This document shows, one piece after another, positions 1 to 10,622 of a stretch of 64,000 nt of DNA (its first letter is position 1; each line of letters starts with the position of its first letter). The notes under the pieces were generated by a model. That model was given only the letters and a program-made list of their open reading frames with translations, ran no database searches and was not told where the DNA came from. Source of the DNA: Acidobacteriota bacterium. GTDB lineage: Bacteria > Acidobacteriota > Terriglobia > Acidiferrales > UBA7541. The stretch is from contig PMTV01000039.1 in assembly GCA_003167215.1 (NCBI GenBank), positions 62,001 through 126,000 on the forward strand, in the 5' to 3' direction. The translations under genes were made by a program, and so were the position numbers.

Positions 1-1
1 C

Positions 2-436
2 CGGTTCAACGCCGATATTTATCCCGGCGACTGGTTTGCGTTCGCCCCAGTCCGCACCACGGTGACAGGGGATGCAATGGAGCGTTTCGTGTCCGAGTTC
101 AAGCGCATCAACAACGAGCCGGTGCCGCAGAGCGAACTCGACGACGCGCACCGCGCGATCATCGCGAATTTCGCGCTGTCGCTGGAACAGCCTGCGCAGC
201 TGCTGAACGACTGGCTGACCGTGCAGCACTTCGGATTGCCGATGGATTATTGGGATAAGTATCCGGATCGCATCGCGGCGATTGACGCAGCCGGCGTTCA
301 GGCGGCGGCAAAGAAATTCGTGGACTTGGAGCACATGCAATGGGTGGCCGTGGGCGACCGCAAGCAGATTCAGGACGCGCTCGCAAAGTACGGCCCGGTT
401 ACCGTGATCGATGTGACCGGGAAAGCGGAGAACTGA
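2..436 (+). CDS. M16 family zinc metallopeptidase, C-terminal part (5' end outside window)
   Basis: The reading frame is open from the first complete codon of the window to a TGA at 434-436, so this is the last 144 residues of a longer gene. The segment looks like the C-terminal, non-catalytic half of an M16 (pitrilysin/insulinase-type) peptidase: it begins near the [11 protein letters not shown] stretch and ends with the helix and strand pattern [24 protein letters not shown] seen at the end of these proteins, here split as [11 protein letters not shown] and WVAVGD. The HxxEH zinc motif would be in the missing N-terminal half. In acidobacteria such proteins are usually secreted and often paired with a second M16 gene; that cannot be checked here. 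Confidence 0.72.
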   Translation, partial: RFNADIYPGDWFAFAPVRTTVTGDAMERFVSEFKRINNEPVPQSELDDAHRAIIANFALSLEQPAQLLNDWLTVQHFGLPMDYWDKYPDRIAAIDAAGVQAAAKKFVDLEHMQWVAVGDRKQIQDALAKYGPVTVIDVTGKAEN

Positions 437-563
437 CGCCGTAAGGCGATCGCGCTTTCCGTCATCGGGCATGCACCAGAATCGCGCATGCCCTTGCCTC
501 TTGCAGCTAAGCGCGCTTAATCAAGCGGACCAACAGAAGCGGTACCACCGCGCCAAAAATATT

Positions 564-1316
564 ATGGACGAACGAGACGTTCGAAAATTTCTGGCTGAGG
601 TGCGAAGCGGAAAGTTGACGCTGGAAGCGGCTGTGGAGCGGCTGCGCGGGATGCCGTACGAAGATCTGGGTTTTGCGAAGATCGATCACCATCGGGCGCT
701 GCGGCAGGGGTTCCCAGAGGTAATTTTCGCCAGAGGCAAGACGCCGAAACAGGTGAGCGAAATCGCGCGGGGACTGTTGCGGGCGAAAGCGTCCCACAAT
801 ATTTTAATCACGCGCGCAGACAAGAAAATTTTTGCCGGTGTGAAAAAGGTCGCTCGCACGGCGAAGTTCCATTCGCTTTCAGGGGCCATTGTGATTCAGC
901 GTACGCAGGTGACCCACGGCAAAGGCTTGGTCCTGGTGGTTACGGCGGGGACGAGCGACATCCCGGTAGCGGAAGAAGCGGTCGTGACGGCGGAAACCAT
1001 GGGCAATCGAGTGGAAGCGGTGTATGACGTCGGCGTCGCGGGGCTGCACCGGCTGCTGGAGCACCGGAAGAAACTTGCCGAGGCGCGGGTGATCGTGTGC
1101 GTCGCGGGAATGGAAGGCGCTCTGCCGAGCGTGGTGGCGGGACTGGTGGCTGTTCCGGTGATTGCGGTGCCTACCAGTACCGGATACGGGTCGAGCTTCG
1201 GAGGGCTGACGGCGCTGCTTGGAATGTTGAACAGTTGCGCTTCAAACGTGAGCGTGGTGAATATTGACAACGGATTCGGAGCAGGTTGCGTTGCGAGCGT
1301 GATTAACCGGTTGTAG
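564..1316 (+). CDS. larB: LarB, pyridinium-3,5-biscarboxylic acid mononucleotide synthase (PurE-like)
   Basis: A protein of 250 residues with a PurE-like C-terminal domain ([15 protein letters not shown], followed by a Gly/Ala-rich [15 protein letters not shown] stretch) and the LarB-type N-terminus ([23 protein letters not shown], here [10 protein letters not shown] to about residue 25). LarB carboxylates nicotinic acid adenine dinucleotide as the first step towards the nickel-pincer nucleotide cofactor of lactate racemase and related enzymes. Cys225 in the LNSCAS motif lies where the cysteine that binds the substrate is expected. The ATG at 564 was chosen because the upstream 31 codons do not match the family; no good ribosome-binding site is visible. 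No larA, larC or larE is in the window. It converges on selA with a gap of 6 bases. Confidence 0.85.
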   Translation: MDERDVRKFLAEVRSGKLTLEAAVERLRGMPYEDLGFAKIDHHRALRQGFPEVIFARGKTPKQVSEIARGLLRAKASHNILITRADKKIFAGVKKVARTAKFHSLSGAIVIQRTQVTHGKGLVLVVTAGTSDIPVAEEAVVTAETMGNRVEAVYDVGVAGLHRLLEHRKKLAEARVIVCVAGMEGALPSVVAGLVAVPVIAVPTSTGYGSSFGGLTALLGMLNSCASNVSVVNIDNGFGAGCVASVINRL

Positions 1317-1322
1317 AACCGT

Positions 1323-2759
<1,437 letters not shown>

Positions 2760-2899
2760 GGCTGGGGTATTTGACCATAAGCGGAAACAGACTAGCAATC
2801 CGCGGCATGCCAGGGGATTTCTCTTGCGACATAGATACAAAGGCCTACATTGACGCGGGCTGCGGCAGCCCCTACGCTGGAATTGCAGCTGACACAATC

Positions 2900-3535
2900 A
2901 TGCCTACAGTTGACGAAGAACTAAATCAGATCGAACGCGACATTCGGACGCTGAAGATTGAGTACGAACAATACTTCGGCGGCGGGCGTGCGCGTCCTCC
3001 GGCGGACACGCAGTGGCGCACGGAATCGCTTTTGCGCCGTTATAACGAGCGCACCGCCGAGTTGAGCTTCGCTCAGCGATTTCGCTATAACAACCTTGCG
3101 CAGACCTATGCGAAGTACGTGGACATGTGGCGCAAAAAGACCTTGCAGAAAGAGTCGGGTGGCCAGCAACGCCATTTCGGCGCAGCGGCAAAAGCGATTG
3201 AGGCGGAACGAGCGCGCCAAGCCGCAGCCAACCCGCCGGTGGTTGCTTCCGTGGAACGTGCAGTTGCCGTGGCGGAGAGAAAAGCGGCGGAAGCTTTCGC
3301 GGCGTCGTTCTCCGATCCGGAGCGCGAAAAAGAAAAAGTGCAGCAGCTTTATGAAAGGCTGATCGAAGCTCGAACGGAAACGGGGGAAAAAGCCGGCGCG
3401 CCCAGCTTGAAGGATTTTCAGAGCTTTGTCCGCAAGAAGACGAAGGAGCTTAAGGACAAGGGCGGCCAGGAAGTGGAATACACCGTGAGCATCGAAAGCG
3501 GGCGAGTAAAGCTGAAGGCTCGCGTTTCCAAGTAG
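2900..3535 (+). CDS. Conserved coiled-coil protein, MXAN_5187 C-terminal-domain-like
   Basis: A soluble, highly charged protein of 211 residues. The first half (about residues 1-75) has the pattern IKTLKIEYEQYF-type: a helical start DEELNQIERDIRTLKIEYEQ, here shown as RDIRTLKIEYEQYFGG, then RYNERTAELSFAQRFRYNNLAQ. This resembles the small domain found at the C-terminus of the myxobacterial MXAN_5187 family, recalled from family knowledge and not checked by search. The middle is an Ala/Glu/Lys-rich helix and the end (KEKVQQLYERLIEAR, SFVRKKTKELKDKGG) looks like a short conserved module. No signal peptide or membrane segment. The ATG at 2900 is used because codons before it form a low-complexity leader. 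It is divergent from selA, with 140 bases between the two starts. The function is unknown. Confidence 0.7.
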   Translation: MPTVDEELNQIERDIRTLKIEYEQYFGGGRARPPADTQWRTESLLRRYNERTAELSFAQRFRYNNLAQTYAKYVDMWRKKTLQKESGGQQRHFGAAAKAIEAERARQAAANPPVVASVERAVAVAERKAAEAFAASFSDPEREKEKVQQLYERLIEARTETGEKAGAPSLKDFQSFVRKKTKELKDKGGQEVEYTVSIESGRVKLKARVSK

Positions 3536-3571
3536 CACCCACGTAGCAGGATGTCTTGCGAACCAATACCC

Positions 3572-6253
3572 TTATTTTGGCTGGGCTTGTTTTAGTTCTT
3601 CGAACCAGTGGAGGATGACGTTGAGTTGGGAGCCGGTGACTTTGTCGTCGGCTTCGACTGCGGCGACGAAGCGGCCATCGGCAGCTACATCGTAACCGCT
3701 CCAGGCTCTCTTATCTTGGAATAGCTTCACCGGCTTGCCCGGACTTAGCGCATTTCCCGGCGCGAACTTTACCGACATGAGTCCGTCCTTGGCGAGAAAG
3801 AACAACTCATTGCCGGAGCGCGCCCACCTCGGAAACAGGCCGCCTTCGGACGAGATCTGCGCGCGCGTTTTGGGATCATCCATGGCTTGCACGAAAACTT
3901 CACCCTGCCCGGACTCGTCCGAAACGTAGGCGAGCCATCTTCCGTCGGGCGAGAGACTGGCCCCGTCTTGATCAAACGGCGCGACGACCAACGGGCGCGG
4001 CTTGCGATCGCCTTCGACTGCGACTGCGTAAATGTCTGTTCCGGTTTCTTTGCTGTCGCGGCTGAAGATGACTTCACGTCCGTCCGCCGTCCAACCAAAG
4101 AGGTCTCTGACCCCGGTCCCATCGGTCACCATGGTTTCGTCGCCCTGCACGATGCCATGCTTGACGTACGCCTGTATGATTCCGGATTTTGAAGAAGTAT
4201 AGGCGAGCATCTTGCCGTCCGGCGACCAGAACGGCTCATAATCGTCCCCTCCGAAGCTCGCCTTGGTGAACGTGCCGCGCTCAAGGTCATACACCCAGAC
4301 ATCGAAGGAGCTACCTTGCAGAGTAAGAACGATGCGTTTGCCGTCGGGTGAGATGACGGGAGAGGAGTAGGGTTTCACTCCTTCGGTGATATTCGTGGAC
4401 TTGCCAGTTCGATCGATCCAAACAAAGTTGCGCTGGAATGCGACAAAGCTTCCAGGCTGGAATACCAGCGTGCCATTTTTTGAAACCGCAAAAGTTGCAT
4501 CGCCGTTGGATGCTCCGGTCATAATCCCTTCAATCATTGGGACCGGCGTGCCTTTCACCTCCATTCGATTAGGATCGAAGCCAACCACGAACAGCGTGCC
4601 GTTGCGCGAATAGGCGAGGTAACCGCCGGAGATATAACGCGCATTGGTGCCGCCCTCGATCAGCAATTTGCGCTTTCCTGAGCTCAAGGACAAAACTTCG
4701 ATTCGCGCGTCGTTAAAGGAGCGGCCGGTCCAGACCGTGAAGAGCACCCCGTTATTTCCGGGAAGCGCGTTGGGCCACAAGTGGCCGCGATCTTCCGGCG
4801 CTGTCCCTGTCTGCGTCATCTGTTTCGGTTGGCCTCCTCCGGCCGAGACTGCATACATCCCGGAAGCGAATGACTTGATGTAGTAGATTGTGTCGTCATC
4901 CGACCAGGAGCCCCCGATAGGACCGGCGTGTTCCGCCAGCTCCAACGCACTTCCGCCGCGCAGCGATATTTTCTTTAGCTTGTAATCGTCGGATACGAAT
5001 CCAAGCCAGTCTCCGCCGGGCGAGAAGAAGGGGCAGCGCGCGCCCTCCGTGCCGGAGATGGGCGTGCTCTCGAAGGAGCCCAGCTTGCGCATATACAGTT
5101 GCGACTTGCGGTCATCGCCATGGGCCGAGAAGACGATTGTTGAGCCATCTGGAGAAATGGCGAGCGGGTAAGTCGAGTCGTGGGCCAACACCTTGCCGGC
5201 GGGGAGATCGATGGAGAGGTGTACAGGGGTAGGGCTCGCCTGCGTTAGACCGATCTTCCAAACCAAGTAAGCTGCGGCCAGCGCCAAGAGAGCGCCCGCC
5301 GCAACCCAGATGGCGCGATCGCGCGTCTTGCGTTTGGCGACGACGGGCGCGGGAATGCCTGCTTGCGAACCGGCGGAAGCGATCCAGCCGAGTTCGCGTT
5401 TCAAATCGCCTGCATTTTGCCAGCGCTCGTCGGGATCTTTTTCGAGACACGTTTTCACCACCCGTTCGAGCGCAGGCGGCGCCATCGGTTGCAGTTCGCT
5501 GATTGGTCTGGGCTGCTCTTTCAGGATTGCGGCGATCAGGCTCGCGGTGCTTTTAGCCGCGAAAGCTTTCTTTGCCGTGGCCATCTCGTAGAGCACGGAG
5601 CCGAAAGAAAAAATATCGCTGCGGGCGTCGGCTTCCCCGCCCTCTAGTTGTTCGGGCGACATGTATTGGTACGTTCCGACGATCGTGCCTTGCGCGGTGA
5701 GCGCGTCGGTCTGGGCCTTTCCGATGAGCGGGCGGCTGACAGTCGGCGAACTGGAGAAATCTCCCGCAAGCGGCGGCGCGGTGGCTTTCGCGAGACCGAA
5801 ATCCAGGAGCTTCGCACCCGACTTCGTCAGCATGATGTTGCCGGGCTTCAAATCGCGGTGGATCACTCCCTGACGGTGAGCGCGGTCGAGGGCGTCCGCG
5901 ACTTCGATGGCGTAGTGCAAAAGGTCGGTGGTTGCGAGCGGGCCGCTTTCGAGGCGTTTTGCTAGCGTTTCGCCCTCAATATACTCCATCACCAGATACT
6001 CGATGCCATCCTGGTTGCCGACGTCGTAGAGCGCGCAGATGTGCGGATGGTTGAGGCTGGAAACGGCGCGGGCTTCGCGTTCGAATCGCTGGCGAACTTC
6101 GGGAGTGTCGGCCAGCCCTTGTGGGAGAACTTTGATGGCGACAGTGCGGTCAAGGCGCGTGTCGCGTGCGCGGTACACTTCGCCCATGCCGCCTGCGCCG
6201 AGCGGCGATTGAATTTCGTACGGGCCGAGTTTCGTTCCGGCGGAGAGGGACAT
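3572..6253 (-). CDS. Membrane serine/threonine protein kinase with WD40-like (PD40) beta-propeller
   Basis: A protein of 893 residues. Residues 12-280 form a Hanks-type kinase domain: glycine loop GAGGMGEVY, VAIK lysine 41, alpha-C Glu60, HRDLKPGN with catalytic Asp134, and DFG Asp151. A single membrane helix (about 312-335, AIWVAAGALLALAAAYLVW) follows, so the kinase is cytoplasmic. The C-terminal 550 residues are outside the membrane and carry repeated SPDG(K/R)-type PD40 strands (SPDGSTIVF, SPDGKRIVL, SPDGKMLAY, SPDGRWLAY), typical of a TolB-like propeller that may sense a ligand or bind a partner. This architecture is very common and expanded in acidobacteria. No cognate phosphatase or substrate gene is next to it. 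Confidence 0.93.
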   Translation of the reverse strand: MSLSAGTKLGPYEIQSPLGAGGMGEVYRARDTRLDRTVAIKVLPQGLADTPEVRQRFEREARAVSSLNHPHICALYDVGNQDGIEYLVMEYIEGETLAKRLESGPLATTDLLHYAIEVADALDRAHRQGVIHRDLKPGNIMLTKSGAKLLDFGLAKATAPPLAGDFSSSPTVSRPLIGKAQTDALTAQGTIVGTYQYMSPEQLEGGEADARSDIFSFGSVLYEMATAKKAFAAKSTASLIAAILKEQPRPISELQPMAPPALERVVKTCLEKDPDERWQNAGDLKRELGWIASAGSQAGIPAPVVAKRKTRDRAIWVAAGALLALAAAYLVWKIGLTQASPTPVHLSIDLPAGKVLAHDSTYPLAISPDGSTIVFSAHGDDRKSQLYMRKLGSFESTPISGTEGARCPFFSPGGDWLGFVSDDYKLKKISLRGGSALELAEHAGPIGGSWSDDDTIYYIKSFASGMYAVSAGGGQPKQMTQTGTAPEDRGHLWPNALPGNNGVLFTVWTGRSFNDARIEVLSLSSGKRKLLIEGGTNARYISGGYLAYSRNGTLFVVGFDPNRMEVKGTPVPMIEGIMTGASNGDATFAVSKNGTLVFQPGSFVAFQRNFVWIDRTGKSTNITEGVKPYSSPVISPDGKRIVLTLQGSSFDVWVYDLERGTFTKASFGGDDYEPFWSPDGKMLAYTSSKSGIIQAYVKHGIVQGDETMVTDGTGVRDLFGWTADGREVIFSRDSKETGTDIYAVAVEGDRKPRPLVVAPFDQDGASLSPDGRWLAYVSDESGQGEVFVQAMDDPKTRAQISSEGGLFPRWARSGNELFFLAKDGLMSVKFAPGNALSPGKPVKLFQDKRAWSGYDVAADGRFVAAVEADDKVTGSQLNVILHWFEELKQAQPK

Positions 6254-6562
6254 CGGCGCGCATTATAGAACATGGAAGGCATCACACACTTTAGAATTAA
6301 AGCTGCTGGTAGAACTCAGCGCACGCTAAGAAGCGTCTATGACGCTCCGGCGAATTGAAGCAGGTCTGAACTTTTCAGGCTGGTCCTAAAATTTTCCGCA
6401 GAAACTAAAAATAAAGACTGAACAGAACAGCAGGAAACGGAATATTCAAATCGAGGGTGAACAAAAGGGCGAGCGCACCGTCAGTGGACCTCATCCCTGC
6501 GAGATACGTCTGTTAACCTAAGATTTGAAGAAGCACAGGCAAAAAGGGGAAGCCGAGTCTTG
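6254..6562. other. Divergent intergenic region between kinase and TonB receptor genes
   Basis: About 309 bases without a convincing gene. It must contain the promoters of both divergent genes. The kinase side has a perfect TATAAT hexamer on the minus strand (separate entry). A small hairpin GCGTC-TAT-GACGC is present near 6334-6346. The receptor side is A-rich (CTAAAAATAAAGA near 6405) with a GGGGA ribosome-binding site before 6563. No -35/-10 pair on the plus strand is good enough to name. Confidence 0.4.
6262..6267 (-). promoter_or_regulatory. Candidate -10 hexamer of the kinase gene
   Basis: Reading the minus strand, TATAAT lies 8 bases before the kinase ATG. Transcription would then start within a few bases of the ATG and give an almost leaderless mRNA. 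No convincing -35 hexamer is found 16-18 bases upstream, so this may be a chance match. Confidence 0.3.
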
Positions 6563-8890
6563 ATGAAGAGATTTGCAGCTCTTTTTTTCATCTGCGCCCT
6601 GCCGCTCTTTTGCCAAAGCAATAGCGGCGAATTGCGCCTTAAAGTGACCGATCCGTCCAGCCTGGGCGTGAAAACGACGGTTCAGATTACCAGCGCGGCG
6701 AATCAGTACCGGAACACTGTGGCGACCAGCGATCAGGGCATGCTCGACGTGCAGCGCCTGCCCTACGGAATCTATCGGCTCGAAATTACGCAGCCCGGCT
6801 TTGCAGCAGTATCCGTATCTGTGGAAATTCGTTCCTCGCTTCCGACGGAATACGCAATCCAACTCAAGCTGCCCACGGTGAATCAATCCGTTACCGTCAG
6901 CGCGGCCAATACATTGATAGACCCCGATCAGGCCGGCGCCGTCAGCCAGATCGGTTCAGACGTCATTCAAAACAGGCTCAGTTCGGTTCCGGGCCGTTCC
7001 TTGCAGGATTTAGTGAACTCGCAACCCGGTTGGTTATACGAAGGCAACGCCGTGCTGCATCCGCGCGGTTCGGAGTATCAGACTCAGTTTGTGGTGGATG
7101 GCATTCCACTTACCGATAATCGTTCGCCCAGCTTCGGGCCGGAGATTGAAGCGGACGACGTGCAATCGATGAGCATCTATACCGCCGGCTTTCCTGCGGA
7201 GTATGGCCGCAAAATGGGAGGCGTGGTCGAGGTTAATACGCTGCAAGATTCGCAGGAGGGCTTTCACGGCCAAGTGGTACTTTCCGGGGGCAGTTTTGAT
7301 TCGGCCGGCGCGTTTACCCAGGGGCAGTACGTCTGGGGCAACAATACGCTGGGGTTCAGCGCCAGCGGCAGCATGACGGACCATTATCTTAACCCCGTAG
7401 TGCCTGAAATTTTTTCAAATACCGGCACGCTGGGCGATTTTTCGGTCCATTACCAGCGCAAGCTGACGCCAAACGATCGCATAAGCTTCATCGTTCGCCA
7501 TGAAGTCTCGCGCTACGATATCCCCAATGAAATGGTGCAGCAAATCGCGGGACAGCGCCAAACGGCCGATAACATCGAGACCATGGGAATCGCTTCCTAC
7601 CAGCACACTTTCTCATCCCATGTGGTGGCCGATTTCCGCGCAATGATCCGCAACAATGCGAACGATTTCAACTCCAACGCGAATTCGACTCCCATAGAAG
7701 TTTTTCAGCACAATTGGTTTCGCGAAGGGTATTTCAAGGGCACCGTCACCGCCGTTCACGGCCGGCACGAATGGAAATTCGGGGTCGAGTCCGACAATAT
7801 GTTCCTGAACGAGAATTTCAGATACGCTATTACGGACCCAACCCAATTTGATCCCAGCACGCCGCCTACTTTCAGCTTCCTGGCGAATCGCCCGGACCTG
7901 GAGCAGTCTGCCTTCGTGCAGGATCTGATCCGGCTGGGAAATTGGACAATCAGCGTCGGGCTTCGCTGGGACCATTATCAGCTCGTCCTGAATCGGCAGG
8001 CGGTGGACCCGCGCTTTTCGATTTCGCGCTATTTTCCTTCTGCCGATCTTGTACTGCATTTTTCCTACGACAGAGTTTTTCAAACGCCCTCTTTCGAGAA
8101 CATTCTGCTTTCGAGTTCAACGGCGGCCACGATGCTTAACCCGATCTCCCTCCAATTACCTGTCGAGCCTTCGGAAGGAAATTACTATGAGGCGGGCGTC
8201 ACGAAGGCTCTCTTCAGCAACCTTAAACTAGATGCCAACTATTTCCGCCGGCTGGTGAACAATTATGCCGATGACGATCAAATCGAGAATACGACCATCA
8301 GCTATCCCATTGCGTTCCGCAAGGCCGTTATTTATGGAGCGGAAGCGAAGCTCGCTGTCCCCGACTGGCACAATTTTTCGGGTTTCCTGAGCTATTCCTA
8401 CACCGTCGGCAATGCTTGGTTTCCGGTGACGGGCGGCCTCTTTCTCGGCGACGACGCAGTGATACCGACCACAGGTCATCTCCCGGATTCACAGGATCAG
8501 CGCAACACGGTTCGCGGCCGCGTACGTTATCAGGTCATTCCGCGCCTTTGGATCGCCGGCGGAATTCAATACGATACAGGTCTCCCGTTCGATTTTCAGT
8601 GCCCGGACGGCGAAACCCAAGCGCAATGCATCGCCGGAGTAGCCCAGGTGTACGGCCCACAAGTCGTGGATCGCATTAACTTCGTTCGCGGGCGCATCTT
8701 TCCTGCCTTCCAGGTGAATGCCTCGGCTGGCGCGGATATTTACAAGTCCGAGCGTTTGAATGTGCGGATTCAAGCCGATGGACAAAATCTCACCAACATT
8801 CTGAATGTCATCGATTTCGGCGGCCTCTTTTCCGGCAATGCCATCGGACCGTCGCGGAGTTTCGCTCTCCGCCTTACGACCAACTTCTAG
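6563..8890 (+). CDS. TonB-dependent receptor with N-terminal carboxypeptidase-regulatory-like domain
   Basis: A secreted outer-membrane protein of 775 residues. It has a signal peptide (MKRFAALFFICALPLFCQ), a CarboxypepD_reg-like Ig-fold domain (about residues 22-110, with DVQRLPYGIYRLEI), a plug domain (about 120-230, QDLVNSQPGWLYEGNAVLHPRG and VVDGIPLTDNRSP in part) and a long beta-barrel ending in the aromatic-terminated strand ALRLTTNF. The ATG at 6563 follows a TTG codon at 6560; the ATG is the better start, with GGGGA about ten bases upstream. The length is close to that of an ordinary TonB receptor, shorter than the roughly 1,000-residue Oar-like proteins common in this phylum. The substrate is not apparent. 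Confidence 0.88.
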   Translation: MKRFAALFFICALPLFCQSNSGELRLKVTDPSSLGVKTTVQITSAANQYRNTVATSDQGMLDVQRLPYGIYRLEITQPGFAAVSVSVEIRSSLPTEYAIQLKLPTVNQSVTVSAANTLIDPDQAGAVSQIGSDVIQNRLSSVPGRSLQDLVNSQPGWLYEGNAVLHPRGSEYQTQFVVDGIPLTDNRSPSFGPEIEADDVQSMSIYTAGFPAEYGRKMGGVVEVNTLQDSQEGFHGQVVLSGGSFDSAGAFTQGQYVWGNNTLGFSASGSMTDHYLNPVVPEIFSNTGTLGDFSVHYQRKLTPNDRISFIVRHEVSRYDIPNEMVQQIAGQRQTADNIETMGIASYQHTFSSHVVADFRAMIRNNANDFNSNANSTPIEVFQHNWFREGYFKGTVTAVHGRHEWKFGVESDNMFLNENFRYAITDPTQFDPSTPPTFSFLANRPDLEQSAFVQDLIRLGNWTISVGLRWDHYQLVLNRQAVDPRFSISRYFPSADLVLHFSYDRVFQTPSFENILLSSSTAATMLNPISLQLPVEPSEGNYYEAGVTKALFSNLKLDANYFRRLVNNYADDDQIENTTISYPIAFRKAVIYGAEAKLAVPDWHNFSGFLSYSYTVGNAWFPVTGGLFLGDDAVIPTTGHLPDSQDQRNTVRGRVRYQVIPRLWIAGGIQYDTGLPFDFQCPDGETQAQCIAGVAQVYGPQVVDRINFVRGRIFPAFQVNASAGADIYKSERLNVRIQADGQNLTNILNVIDFGGLFSGNAIGPSRSFALRLTTNF

Positions 8891-8894
8891 ACCC

Positions 8895-8924
8895 GATGGG
8901 TAGCGTACGTTAGGGCAACCCATC
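8895..8924. repeat. Inverted repeat downstream of the TonB receptor gene
   Basis: GATGGGT at 8895-8901 is perfectly complementary to ACCCATC at 8918-8924 across a 16-base loop. It begins 5 bases after the receptor stop codon. No U-run follows, so it may be a 3'-end stabilising stem and not a canonical terminator, or a chance match. Confidence 0.3.
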
Positions 8925-9041
8925 TACTCCAGCATTCCCGCTCTTCCGAAATTTTCTGCAAACGCTTACACTAGCCAGCCTGTTTACATCCGGTGAGATT
9001 TTTCGGTTGTCCGCAATACTCGACGCATCGTCAGGAGACGT

Positions 9042-10622
9042 ATGGCTATTGAACGGGCGCTAATCAGCGTCTATGACAAGACTGGAGTGGTCGAATTCGC
9101 GCGCGAGCTGGCGGCGCTCGGTATCGAAATCGTTTCAACCGGCGGGACGGCGCGGCTTCTGCGCGAGTCCGGCATCCCGGTGAGAGACGTTGCCGAGCTC
9201 ACTGGCTGGCCGGAAATGCTGGGAGGACGCGTGAAGACACTGCATCCCAAAGTGCACGGTGGGATTTTGTTCCAGCGCGCGAAAGCGGAAGATCGAAAGG
9301 AAGTTGCAGAGCACGGAATCGTACCGATTGATTTGGTGGTCGTAAACCTTTATCCGTTTTCGGCAACGGCGGCAAAGCCGGGGGTCACGGCGGGCGAGCT
9401 GATCGAGAACATCGATATTGGCGGGCCGGCCATGGTGCGTTCTGCCGCGAAAAATTTTCAGTGCGTTGCGGTAGTGACCGACGCGGCAGACTACGCTGCG
9501 GTTGCGACGGAATTGCGCGGCAAACGGGAGCTGAGCCTGTCGACGCGGCTGGAGCTGGCGCGAAAAGCTTATGCGCGCACGGCGCGGTATGACGGCGAAA
9601 TCGCGACGGAACTCGAGCGGCTGGCGGCGAACGGCAACGTGAGAATTGGCGCGCTGGAAAAACTTCCGCAGCGAATCAACGTTGCGCTCGAGCGGCGGCA
9701 AACGATGCGGTATGGAGAAAATCCTCACCAGCAGGCAGCGCTGTACATCCCGGCTGGGCGTCCCGCGGCGGGATTGGCGGGCGCGAAGCAACTGCAGGGC
9801 AAAGAGCTTTCCTACAACAATCTGGTGGATCTGGATGCGGCGTGGAATCTCGTCACCGAATTTGGCCGGCCCGGTGTTGCGATCGTGAAACACAACAACC
9901 CTTGCGGCGCTGCCGAGCAGGAATCTTTACGCGATGCGTATCGGAAGGCGCTGGCGTGCGATCCAATCTCAGCGTTTGGCGGTGTATTGGCGTTCAACCG
10001 CGCACTCGACGCAGAGACGTCTGAGGAAGTCGCGAAATTATTCGTGGAATGCATCGTCGCGCCGGGATACGAAGCCGCGGCGCTTCAGAACTTGGCTTCG
10101 AAGAAAAATCTGCGTCTTCTTGAAATGCCGCGCGAAGCCGCCAAGGGCGAGTTCGAGGAGGTCGAGCTCAAACGTATCTCTGGGGGCGTGCTGGTGCAGG
10201 AAGCCGATCGCCACGAGCTAAACGAAAAAGAACTGAAAGTTGCCACGGACCGCGCACCGACGGCGGCGGAACTACGCGCCCTGCTCTTTGGATGGAAAGT
10301 CTGCAAGCATGTGAAATCCAACGCCATCGTTTTCGCGCGCGAAGGCCAAACAGTGGGAGTGGGCGCGGGCCAAATGAGCCGGGTGGATTCCGTGAAGATC
10401 GCGGTAATCAAGGCCGCCACAGCGGGCCTTTCGCTGGGTGGGAGTGTGGTGGCATCCGACGCCTTCTTTCCGTTTCCGGATGGAGTGGAAGAAGCGGGAA
10501 AGGCGGGAGCCACTGCCGTGATCCAGCCGGGAGGTTCGGTGCGCGACGCAGACGTGATTGCCGCGGCCAACAAATTGGGAATGGCTATGGTTTTTTCTGG
10601 CGTCCGGCACTTCCGGCACTAG
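9042..10622 (+). CDS. purH: PurH, bifunctional AICAR transformylase / IMP cyclohydrolase
   Basis: A protein of 526 residues, full length for PurH, catalysing the last two steps of IMP synthesis. The N-terminal MGS-like cyclohydrolase domain begins with RALISVYDKTGVVEFAREL and contains STGGTARLL and GGRVKTLHPKVHGG. The transformylase half has the diagnostic KHNNPCGAA motif (about residue 283) and ends with the family C-terminus GMAMVFSGVRHFRH. An AGGAG site lies just before the ATG. The last 38 bases overlap the 3' end of the convergent DUF6265 gene. No other pur gene is adjacent. Confidence 0.97.
   Translation: MAIERALISVYDKTGVVEFARELAALGIEIVSTGGTARLLRESGIPVRDVAELTGWPEMLGGRVKTLHPKVHGGILFQRAKAEDRKEVAEHGIVPIDLVVVNLYPFSATAAKPGVTAGELIENIDIGGPAMVRSAAKNFQCVAVVTDAADYAAVATELRGKRELSLSTRLELARKAYARTARYDGEIATELERLAANGNVRIGALEKLPQRINVALERRQTMRYGENPHQQAALYIPAGRPAAGLAGAKQLQGKELSYNNLVDLDAAWNLVTEFGRPGVAIVKHNNPCGAAEQESLRDAYRKALACDPISAFGGVLAFNRALDAETSEEVAKLFVECIVAPGYEAAALQNLASKKNLRLLEMPREAAKGEFEEVELKRISGGVLVQEADRHELNEKELKVATDRAPTAAELRALLFGWKVCKHVKSNAIVFAREGQTVGVGAGQMSRVDSVKIAVIKAATAGLSLGGSVVASDAFFPFPDGVEEAGKAGATAVIQPGGSVRDADVIAAANKLGMAMVFSGVRHFRH

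Noticed and set aside
2760-2899. tRNA(Sec) gene next to selA
   Set aside because: No cloverleaf with a long variable arm could be folded in the selA flanks.
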